Part shown: in pieces, positions 1-5,755 of the stretch | How the letters are laid out: every line of letters begins with the position of its first letter | Numbering within the stretch: position 1 is the stretch's first letter | NCBI GenBank assembly: GCA_028687495.1 | Contig: JAQUAA010000035.1 | Location: forward strand, 1 to 6,417 | Direction: 5' to 3' | DNA from: Minisyncoccota bacterium | Lineage (GTDB): Bacteria; Patescibacteriota; Minisyncoccia; Minisyncoccales; RBG-13-42-11 | DNA length: 6,417 bases | The notes under the pieces: model-generated | Seen by the model: only the letters and a program-made list of their open reading frames with translations | Database searches by the model: none | Told to the model about the DNA's origin: nothing | Translations under genes and position numbers: made by a program

Positions 1-651
1 AAACGACTCAAAAAAATCTTTCAATCCTAAAATCTTTTTCTCCGTCGTATTTTCCAGGACGACTCTGACTGGTCCTTCGGTCTCAAAAGTTTTTTCCAGT
101 GACTGAGTGAGCGCCTGCGGAATTTCAGAAACATTCGCCACCTCAATCGTTTCCGTGGCGTTAACGGTGATTAAAGAAGAGGGAATGATCAACTCTTCTT
201 CCTCAGCCGTCCCTCCGGTTTCTTCTTCTCCTGGCGGAGTAATTATCTCTTCTTCACCTCCTCCCCCTTTTTTTACCGCCAGCATCCAATAAAAAAAGCC
301 GACGACTAAGACAAGGCCGGCGATTATAGCCGCTCTCACCATGATTTTTTGGATGGGAGCCGGTCTTTTGGGAGGTTTGGGAATTAATGTCTGAGGAACT
401 TCGGGGGCGGGCGCCTGGACCGGAACTTCTTCTTTCTCTTCTTTTTTCACCGGCGGCATGATAACCTCCTCCCTCTTTTCTTGCGTCGGTTTCACTTCTT
501 CTGGCTTGAGACTGGCGATTCTCTCCCTTTCTTTTTGGGATTCCAACTCGCGAAGGCGGGCCACGTCCTTTTGCATCGTTCTTATCTCCTCCCTTCTCAG
601 AAATTCTAATTTCTCCTCCTTTTTTTCGTTAGAACCTTCTGATGAATTCAT
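1..651 (-). CDS. Single-pass membrane protein of unknown function (partial, C-terminus beyond left edge)
   Basis: An open frame of 217 codons starts at the ATG at 651 and continues past base 1 without a stop, so the C-terminus is missing. I do not recognise the family. Residues about 10-48 are very rich in Glu, Lys and Arg and look like a short cytoplasmic coiled coil. Residues 66-100 form a Pro/Glu/Lys linker with repeated PAP/PKPP-type motifs. One hydrophobic helix lies at about 105-126 (VRAAIIAGLVLVVGFFYW), followed by a Gly run and an acidic, Pro-containing linker (130-156). From about 158 a folded-looking domain begins (ITVNATETIEV...). The positive flank before the helix suggests an N-in, C-out topology, with the C-terminal domain outside the membrane. 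It begins 7 bases after the pnp stop and is probably co-transcribed with it. No Shine-Dalgarno site is visible. That it is a real gene is fairly sure from its composition, domain order and spacing; its role is unknown. Confidence 0.8.
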   Translation of the reverse strand, partial: MNSSEGSNEKKEEKLEFLRREEIRTMQKDVARLRELESQKERERIASLKPEEVKPTQEKREEVIMPPVKKEEKEEVPVQAPAPEVPQTLIPKPPKRPAPIQKIMVRAAIIAGLVLVVGFFYWMLAVKKGGGGEEEIITPPGEEETGGTAEEEELIIPSSLITVNATETIEVANVSEIPQALTQSLEKTFETEGPVRVVLENTTEKKILGLKDFFESF

Positions 652-658
652 ATTTAAT

Positions 659-2797
659 TTAAGATTTTTCTTTCGCCTCTTTTAAGGAAAGGTTAATTCT
701 TCCCTGTTCATCGATAGAGATTACTTTTACTGGTATCACGTCTCCCACCTTGACGATGTCTTCCACCTTCCCAACGCGATAAGGAGCCAGCTGGGAAATA
801 TGGACCAGTCCTTCCTGACCAGGGAGAATTTCGACAAAAGCGCCGAAGTTCAGGATTCTCGTCACCTTTCCCTGGAAGATTTCACCAACTTTCACCTCGC
901 GGGTGATGTTTTTTATCCAGGAGACTGCTTTTTCAGCCGCTTCTTCTTTCTCGGCCGTGACGAAGATCCTGCCGGAGTCCTCGATATCGATCAAAACCCC
1001 GCATTCTTCGATTATGGCGTTGATAACCTTCCCGCCGGGACCGATCACTTCCCTGATTTTATCGGGATTGATCTGCAAAATTGAAATCCGAGGCGCATGG
1101 GAAGAAAGTTTTGGTCTGGGTTCTTGAATCACTTTTGCTATTTTATCAAGAATTTGAAGCCTGGCTTTTTTTCCCTGTTCCAGAGCTTTTTTGATGACAG
1201 CCTCGCCGATCCCCTCGATTTTGACGTCCATTTGTATGGCCGTGATCCCTTTTTCGGTTCCGGCTATTTTGAAATCCATATCGCCGTGATGGTCTTCCGG
1301 TCCCTGAATGTCGGTTAAAATCTTGTAATTTCCGCTAAAATCCGTCATTAACCCCAAGGCAATGCCGGCAACAGGTCTTTTTATAGGAACTCCGGCATCC
1401 ATTAAAGCCAGAGAAGAGCTGGAGGCCGAAGCCATGGAAGTCGAACCGTTGGAAGAAAGAATTTCCGTTACTATTCTTATCGTATAAGGAAATTCATCGA
1501 AACTCGGGATAACCGGAAAGAGGGCTTTCTCAGCCAGCATGCCGTGGCCGATTTCCCTCCGGCCAGGTCCCCTCATCGGTTTTATTTCACCGGCCGAATA
1601 AGGAGGAAAATTATAATGATGCATGAAACGTTTTTTTCCGATCGTTTCCATTCCTTCCAGGAGTCTTACGTCGCCCGGCGCCCCCAAAGTTAAAATGGAG
1701 AGAGCTTTGGTTTGTCCTCTGACGAAAAGGCCCGAGCCGTGCGTTCTGGGGAGCAAAGCCACTTCGCAATCGATTTCCCTTAATTCGTCGATCTTTCTGG
1801 AGTCCGGTCTCTTGTCTGATTTGATGACGTTTTCATGGACCAATCTGTTAATTTCATCTTCAAAGAAGTCTTTGACGTAACTTTGTTTTCCCATGCCGGG
1901 ATACTTTCCTTCGATGAAATAAGCCAATTCTTCTTTCAGATCGTTAACTTCTTCCATCCGGCCAATTTTATCTTTTTGGTACAAAGACTTTTCCAGGCGG
2001 TCACCGAGAAAATCTTTAATTTCTTTTTCCAGTTCCAGATCTTTCACTGGTTCTTCGATTTTGATTTTTTCCTTGCCGATTTTTTCCGCAATTTCTTTTT
2101 GAAAATCAATGATATTTTTAAGATTTGCTTTGGCGAAATTCACCGCTTCCAGAATCATTTCCTCGGCCATTTCGTTTCCTTCCATCTCAATCATATTGAT
2201 CAAAACATCGTCGTCCTTTTCATTGCCCAGCGATTTGGCTGATAAAGAAGAGATGCCGGCAACTGCCAGATCTAAATCATTCTTTTCCCTTTCCTGATAA
2301 GTGGGATTAAGAATAAGGCCTTTTTCGTTTTTACCCACCCTTAAACAACCGATGGGGCCTGCCCAGGGAATGTCGGAAATAGATAGGGCGAGGGAAGCGG
2401 CGATGAGACCGATGACATCGGGATCGTTTTCCCCATCCCAAGAGAGACAAGTTACTATTATCTGAACCTCTCTTTTCAGATTTTTCGGAAAGCAGGGTCT
2501 GATTGCCCTGTCGATGAATCTTGAGGTCAAAATGGCTTCGTCCGAGGGACGGCTTTCCCTTCTCATGTATCTGGAACCAAGGATTTTTCCGGCAGCATAA
2601 AATCTTTCTTCGTAATCAACAGTCAAAGGAAAAAAACCCGCTTCTTGTTTGTCGGAATCGGACATTACGGCCGTAGCCAGGACGGTTGTTTCTCCGTATT
2701 GAACCAAAATACTGCCCGAGGCCTGCTCGGCTAAATTCCTGAATTCAACTTTTAATTCTTTTCCGCCGATATCTAATTTGAAAGTTTCTTTAGTCAT
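659..2797 (-). CDS. pnp: Polynucleotide phosphorylase (polyribonucleotide nucleotidyltransferase)
   Basis: This 712-residue protein matches the usual bacterial PNPase length (about 700-710). PNPase is a cytoplasmic trimer that degrades RNA 3' to 5' with phosphate, releasing nucleoside diphosphates, and can also synthesise tails in reverse. The domains in order are: a first RNase PH-like core (about 5-145, with FFPLTV at 55-60 and the RNA-binding arginines R79, R80 and R83 in YMRRESRPS); a helical linker domain (about 235-320); a second RNase PH core (about 325-560); KH (about 571-632, with the GPGG loop at 586-589); and S1 (about 638-708, with FGAFVEI and GLVHIS). The catalytic core carries the phosphate-binding segment NGSTSMAS (450-457) and GDMDFK (505-510), whose aspartates bind metal. 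It should therefore be active. The ATG at 2797 lies 4 bases after the stop of the NYN gene with no Shine-Dalgarno site, so translation may be coupled. The rpsO-pnp order is classical, but here a nuclease gene is inserted between them. Confidence 0.98.
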   Translation of the reverse strand: MTKETFKLDIGGKELKVEFRNLAEQASGSILVQYGETTVLATAVMSDSDKQEAGFFPLTVDYEERFYAAGKILGSRYMRRESRPSDEAILTSRFIDRAIRPCFPKNLKREVQIIVTCLSWDGENDPDVIGLIAASLALSISDIPWAGPIGCLRVGKNEKGLILNPTYQEREKNDLDLAVAGISSLSAKSLGNEKDDDVLINMIEMEGNEMAEEMILEAVNFAKANLKNIIDFQKEIAEKIGKEKIKIEEPVKDLELEKEIKDFLGDRLEKSLYQKDKIGRMEEVNDLKEELAYFIEGKYPGMGKQSYVKDFFEDEINRLVHENVIKSDKRPDSRKIDELREIDCEVALLPRTHGSGLFVRGQTKALSILTLGAPGDVRLLEGMETIGKKRFMHHYNFPPYSAGEIKPMRGPGRREIGHGMLAEKALFPVIPSFDEFPYTIRIVTEILSSNGSTSMASASSSSLALMDAGVPIKRPVAGIALGLMTDFSGNYKILTDIQGPEDHHGDMDFKIAGTEKGITAIQMDVKIEGIGEAVIKKALEQGKKARLQILDKIAKVIQEPRPKLSSHAPRISILQINPDKIREVIGPGGKVINAIIEECGVLIDIEDSGRIFVTAEKEEAAEKAVSWIKNITREVKVGEIFQGKVTRILNFGAFVEILPGQEGLVHISQLAPYRVGKVEDIVKVGDVIPVKVISIDEQGRINLSLKEAKEKS

Positions 2798-2801
2798 AAA
2801 A

Positions 2802-3308
2802 TTATTTTTTTAACAGATATTTTTCCGGGTTTCCCTCAAGGTCGATGAATTCGTCGGCCGCTTCTTTTATCTTCGCCGAAGACGATCTGCCGAAGGCGAC
2901 GACTTCCACTCTTTTGCCCTGATTTTTCAGATAATCTACCAGCTGGAGGAAATCGCCGTCACCCGAGCAGAGAACGATGGTGTCACAACTCTGGGCGATG
3001 CGGATGGCGTCAACCGTGATGCCGACATCCCAGTCAGCTTTTTTTATACCCCCGAAAAATTCCTGAAGGTCCCTGACTCTCGTTTCAATGCCCAATTTCG
3101 TTATGGCTTCGAAAAAAGGTTTTTCCTCGCCGGTTTTCGTTCTGACGACGTAGGCAAAAGCCCTGATCAAATTTCTTCCCGAAACAGCCGATTGCAAAAC
3201 CGCCCTGAAATTGACCCGGGCTCCGTATAAATTCTTTGCGGAGTGATATAAATTTTGAACGTCAATCAAGACAGCAACCCGCTGACCTTGGTGTTTAATA
3301 ACCGGCAT
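2802..3308 (-). CDS. NYN-domain (LabA/DUF88-like, PIN-fold) putative ribonuclease
   Basis: This 168-residue soluble protein is essentially one NYN domain, the PIN-like nuclease fold named after N4BP1 and YacP-like nucleases. The expected acidic metal-site positions are all present. Strand 1 ends in VLIDVQNLY (D16, N19). The central motif is DWDVGITVDAI (D94, D100). The hallmark is LCSGDGDFLQLVDYL (D117, D119), followed by GKRVEVVAF (131-139). The C-terminal residues 143-168 are Lys/Glu-rich. NYN proteins are thought to cut or process RNA; the substrate of this one cannot be read from sequence. It sits 11 bases after rpsO and 4 bases before pnp, so a role in RNA decay or rRNA/tRNA maturation alongside PNPase is a reasonable inference. 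The start ATG at 3308 has an A/T-rich leader and no Shine-Dalgarno site. The last codons lie in a run of seven A (2805-2811 on the plus strand as T). Confidence 0.88.
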   Translation of the reverse strand: MPVIKHQGQRVAVLIDVQNLYHSAKNLYGARVNFRAVLQSAVSGRNLIRAFAYVVRTKTGEEKPFFEAITKLGIETRVRDLQEFFGGIKKADWDVGITVDAIRIAQSCDTIVLCSGDGDFLQLVDYLKNQGKRVEVVAFGRSSSAKIKEAADEFIDLEGNPEKYLLKK

Positions 3309-3319
3309 AAAATGTAAAA

Positions 3320-3586
3320 TTACTTTTTCAACCCTATTTTTTTAACAATGCTGTTGTATCTCCTGGTGTCTTCTTTCTTCAGATAGTTCAGCAAATCCCT
3401 TCTTTTCGAAACCATTTTCAAAAGACCCCTTTTGGAATGGAAATCCTTGGCGTGCTTTTTCAAATGGAAAAGCAGCCGTTTGATTTCCTCGGACAAAAGG
3501 GCTATCTGAACCTCCGGAGATCCGGTATCCAAGTCATGAAGTTTGTATTGACTTACGGTTTTTGTCTTTTCTTCTGGCGTTAACAT
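3320..3586 (-). CDS. rpsO: 30S ribosomal protein S15
   Basis: This 88-residue protein has the standard S15 length and full-length family signature: LHDLDTGSPEVQIALLSEEI at the N-terminal half, LKKHAKDFHSKRGLL in the middle, and MVSKRRDLLNYLKKEDTRRYNSI towards the end. S15 is a primary binder of the 16S rRNA central domain (h20/h21/h22 three-way junction) and forms the B4 inter-subunit bridge. The ATG at 3586 follows a 35-base A/T-rich leader after tRNA-Lys. This leader is too short and unstructured to hold one of the known S15 autoregulatory leaders, and it has no Shine-Dalgarno site. Downstream genes are the NYN nuclease and pnp, so this is a variant of the well-known rpsO-pnp operon. Transcription most likely enters from the tRNA-Arg promoter region upstream, since no convincing promoter is visible in the short leader. 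Confidence 0.98.
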   Translation of the reverse strand: MLTPEEKTKTVSQYKLHDLDTGSPEVQIALLSEEIKRLLFHLKKHAKDFHSKRGLLKMVSKRRDLLNYLKKEDTRRYNSIVKKIGLKK

Positions 3587-3621
3587 ATCGTTTATAAATT
3601 AATAATTAAAAATTGACCTTG

Positions 3622-3694
3622 TGCCCCCACCAGGACTCGAACCTGGACTCAACTGCTTAAGAGGCAGCTGCTTTGCCAGTTAAGCTATGGGGGC
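3622..3694 (-). tRNA. tRNA-Lys(CUU)
   Basis: The minus strand folds into a complete 73-base cloverleaf. The acceptor stem GCCCCCA/TGGGGGC has 7 pairs, and the D stem is GCT/AGC with GG in the loop. The anticodon stem GCTGC/GCAGT encloses the loop CTCTTAA, giving anticodon CTT, which reads AAG. The variable loop is TGAGT, the T stem is CCAGG/CCTGG with loop TTCGAGT, and the discriminator is A. CCA is not encoded (CAA follows), so a CCA-adding enzyme is needed; one lies in this window. The 5' end directly touches the TAA stop of the pilin-like gene with no base between. The 3' end lies 35 bases before rpsO on the same strand, so co-transcription is likely. Confidence 0.97.
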
Positions 3695-4132
3695 TTATCT
3701 TACTGGGCATTTTCCGGTGAAATCCCACCAAGTTCCCAGACCCGTCCATTCTTGAATGCCCATGAAATCAAGAAGAGTATTTAGGAAAACCCAAGCAAGG
3801 AAAATAATAACCAATCCGATTATGGCTGCCGTGATGACCGACTTTGCCTGATTTAACGTTTGGGGATTCGCCCCGGCGGCGAGAAGGTAAAGCCCGCCGA
3901 TGATCAGCATTAAGCCTGCAATAATCGGGGTGAGACAAGTTAAAACGAAGTTGATGATATTGGCCAGTAAAATAAAAATATGGCAAAACTGACAGGGAGG
4001 AGCGTCACTGCCGCCGCAGGGAACAATCGGACCTTCGCAAATGGCCAGAACCTGATTAGCTGAAAATAAAAAAACCATTACCAAGAGTGCGATCGATATT
4101 AAGTTTTGATTTTTGCCTTTTAACCTTTTCAT
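3695..4132 (-). CDS. Small pilin-like membrane protein (T4SS pilin / VirB2-, Mbov_0395-like)
   Basis: This 145-residue protein starts with a basic n-region (MKRLKGKNQN), a hydrophobic core and a probable signal peptidase I site after VLA-30. It has no proper lipobox, because Ile precedes Cys32. The mature N-terminus is Cys-rich (C32, C39, C47, C50). A long hydrophobic stretch at about 52-87 ends in GLMLIIGGLYLLAAG. A short polar loop follows (NPQTLNQAKS), then a second helix at about 98-121 and a Trp-rich tail with C142. Two helices separated by a short cytoplasmic loop after a signal peptide is the VirB2/TrbC pilin plan, and the GLMLIIGG...GANP...AK..I..AIIGLVII pattern resembles the T4SS-pilin family seen in Patescibacteria. 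The family call is from memory of that pattern. The gene lies exactly between two tRNAs (7-base leader, no gap after the stop). No other secretion or conjugation genes are visible. Confidence 0.8.
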   Translation of the reverse strand: MKRLKGKNQNLISIALLVMVFLFSANQVLAICEGPIVPCGGSDAPPCQFCHIFILLANIINFVLTCLTPIIAGLMLIIGGLYLLAAGANPQTLNQAKSVITAAIIGLVIIFLAWVFLNTLLDFMGIQEWTGLGTWWDFTGKCPVR

Positions 4133-4139
4133 TTTACTG

Positions 4140-4211
4140 TGCCCCTGGAAGGAGTCGAACCCTCATCCCTGGGTCCGAAGCCCAGTACTCTATCCATTGA
4201 GCTACAGGGGC
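4140..4211 (-). tRNA. tRNA-Arg(UCG)
   Basis: The minus strand gives a complete 72-base cloverleaf. The acceptor stem is GCCCCTG/CAGGGGC. The D arm is GCTC/GAGT (one G-U pair) with loop AATGGATA, which includes the A20-type residue used by arginyl-tRNA synthetase. The anticodon stem CTGGG/CCCAG holds loop CTTCGGA, giving anticodon TCG, which reads CGA and by wobble other CGN codons. The variable loop is GGAT, the T stem is GAGGG/CCTTC with loop TTCGACT, and the discriminator is A. CCA is not encoded. It is the first gene of the leftward unit: a promoter candidate lies about 20 bases upstream, and the pilin-like gene starts 7 bases after its 3' end. The 5' leader can mispair with the acceptor strand (see findings). 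Confidence 0.97.
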
Positions 4212-4230
4212 TCGCCCCTCATATTTTAAT

Positions 4231-4258
4231 ATTCTACCAGATAAATTGAAAAAAACAA
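4231..4258 (-). promoter_or_regulatory. Sigma-70-type promoter candidate for the leftward tRNA-Arg unit
   Basis: Read on the minus strand, TTGTTT (4258-4253) is followed after 16 bases by TAGAAT (4236-4231), and TGG just before it makes an extended -10. Transcription would start near 4224, giving a leader of roughly 12 bases before tRNA-Arg. It is the best match in the 61-base divergent gap and sits where a promoter is needed. It is a pattern match only. Confidence 0.6.
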
Positions 4259-4274
4259 GTTTTTAAGATAAGAT
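4246..4274 (+). promoter_or_regulatory. Sigma-70-type promoter candidate for the CCA-enzyme gene (possibly leaderless)
   Basis: TTGAAA (4246-4251) is followed after 17 bases by TAAGAT (4269-4274). The -35 box matches consensus at five of six positions and the -10 box at four of six. The -10 box overlaps the first possible ATG (4273). The predicted start of transcription, about 4281-4282, coincides with the second in-frame ATG (4282), suggesting a leaderless message. It is interleaved with the leftward promoter. The -10 box is weak, so this is tentative. Confidence 0.4.
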
Positions 4275-5751
4275 GAGTAAGATGACAATCCCAAAAGAGG
4301 TAAAAGTTATTATTCAAAAGCTGGAGAAAAAAGGTTATGAGGCCCATATTGTCGGCGGCTGCGTTCGTGATTTTTTAAGAGGGGTTGAACCTGAAGATTG
4401 GGACGTGGCGACTTCGGCCAAACCAGAAGAGATAAAAAAAATATTTCCCAAAAGCTTTTACGAGAATAAGTTTTTAACCGTTACCGTTCAGGCCAAAAGT
4501 AAGGACCCAAAACTGAAAGAAATTGAAATAACCACTTTCCGCTCCGAGGCGAAATATACCGACAAACGCCATCCCGATGAAATTAAATTTGCCAAAACTC
4601 TGGAGGAAGATTTGGCCAGACGTGATTTCACGATAAATGCCATGGCCATAGATTTGGGGTCCAAGAAAGATGATTTAAGAATAATCGATCCCTTCAGCGG
4701 ACAGCAAGATCTAAAAAATAAAACAATCGGAGCTGTTGGGAACCCCCAGGAAAGATTTTCAGAAGATGCTTTAAGGATGATGAGAGCGGTTCGATTCGCT
4801 TCGACCCTGGGGAAAGATTGGGAAATTGAACCGGAAACCGCCAAAGCCATTAAAAATAACGCGCCGAGTCTCAAGGCAATTTCCAAGGAAAGAATAAGGG
4901 AAGAACTGATAAAAATCATTATGGCAGAAAGGGCTGCTGACGGAATCGAACTCTTGAGAAAATTAGGGCTTTTGAAATACATTATCCCCGAGCTGGAGAA
5001 GGGATTCGGCATAAGCCAGAATAAACATCATATATATGAATGCTACGAACACAGCTTAAGGTCGTTGGATTATGCCGCCAAGAACAATTTCAATATATAT
5101 GTAAGACTGGCTTCCCTGTTTCACGACATCGCCAAACCCATAGTGAAACGCGGAGAAGGCCAGGATGCCACTTTTTACGGACACGAAATAGTCGGAGCGA
5201 GAATTACGGCCGAAATCCTGCAGAGGTTGAAGTTTCCCAAGAAGGACGCGGAAAAAATCACCAAATTAGTCAGGTATCACCTTTTTTATTACAATGTAGG
5301 TGAGGTTTCCGAGAGTTCCGTCAGAAGATTGGTCCTCAAGGTGGGTCCCGAGAATATGGAAGAGCTTTTACAGGTGAGAGTGGCTGACAGAATTGGCTCG
5401 GGCGTTCCCAAGGCAGAACCCTACAAATTGAGACATCTGAAATACATCATTGAAAGAGTTTCCCAGGATCCCATTTCGGTGAAAATGCTGAAAGTTTCCG
5501 GGAATGACGTCATAAAAATTATTAATGTTAAACCTGGGCCGGAAATCGGAGAAATCTTGGACATTTTGTTAGGTTACGTTCTGAGCGATCCCAGGAAGAA
5601 CAAAAGAGAATTCTTGGAAAAAGAAATAAAAAAACTGGGACAACTGTCGGAAAAAGAATTGAAGGCAATGTCTCAGAAAGCCAAAAAAGAAAGAGAGAAA
5701 ATAGAAATCAAGAGAGACGAGATGACGAAGAAAAAGTATTGGGTAATTTGA
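4273..5751 (+). CDS. cca: CCA-adding tRNA nucleotidyltransferase (class II, with HD domain)
   Basis: The enzyme adds CCA to tRNA 3' ends from CTP and ATP. All class II motifs are present in order: IVGGCVRDFLRG (26-37) with the metal-binding pair D42/D44 in DWDVATS; TTFRSEAKYTDKRHPDEIKF (87-106); RRDFTINAMA (116-125); DPFSGQQDL (139-147); the templating motif EDALRMMR (164-171); and ERIREEL (206-212). A C-terminal HD domain follows, with H260, HD at 284-285, H304 and H336, as in many CCA enzymes that also have phosphatase or phosphodiesterase activity. The poly(A) polymerase signature of gamma-proteobacteria is not seen, and all three tRNAs nearby lack CCA, which favours CCA addition over poly(A) polymerase. 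At 492 residues it is longer than the typical 400-410; residues 442-492 form a Lys/Glu-rich, probably helical tail. Two starts are possible, 4273 and 4282; the second (MTIPKEVK) fits the family N-terminus and the promoter candidate. It ends with TGA, 4 bases before tRNA-Pro. Confidence 0.95.
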   Translation: MSKMTIPKEVKVIIQKLEKKGYEAHIVGGCVRDFLRGVEPEDWDVATSAKPEEIKKIFPKSFYENKFLTVTVQAKSKDPKLKEIEITTFRSEAKYTDKRHPDEIKFAKTLEEDLARRDFTINAMAIDLGSKKDDLRIIDPFSGQQDLKNKTIGAVGNPQERFSEDALRMMRAVRFASTLGKDWEIEPETAKAIKNNAPSLKAISKERIREELIKIIMAERAADGIELLRKLGLLKYIIPELEKGFGISQNKHHIYECYEHSLRSLDYAAKNNFNIYVRLASLFHDIAKPIVKRGEGQDATFYGHEIVGARITAEILQRLKFPKKDAEKITKLVRYHLFYYNVGEVSESSVRRLVLKVGPENMEELLQVRVADRIGSGVPKAEPYKLRHLKYIIERVSQDPISVKMLKVSGNDVIKIINVKPGPEIGEILDILLGYVLSDPRKNKREFLEKEIKKLGQLSEKELKAMSQKAKKEREKIEIKRDEMTKKKYWVI

Positions 5752-5755
5752 TTTT

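Noticed and set aside
107..685. Plus-strand frames of 61 and 75 codons near the left edge
   Set aside because: They are low-complexity Ser/Pro/Phe translations of the complement of the Glu/Lys-rich membrane-protein gene, which has a coherent domain order on the minus strand.
1835..2242. 135-codon plus-strand frame rich in Phe, opposite pnp
   Set aside because: It lies wholly antisense to a well-conserved part of pnp; its Phe/Ile richness simply mirrors Lys/Glu codons of the real gene, and it has no recognisable motif.
3587..3621. Possible promoter or S15 autoregulatory leader between tRNA-Lys and rpsO
   Set aside because: TATAAA and TAATTT lie in the right area, but no -35 box fits at 16-18 bases and a start would fall inside or at the ATG; 35 A/T-rich bases cannot hold a known S15 leader fold.
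4488..5012. 174-codon minus-strand frame opposite the CCA-enzyme gene
   Set aside because: It is antisense to the conserved catalytic region; the Ser/Leu-rich sequence is what the complement of that gene produces, and no start context or neighbour supports it.
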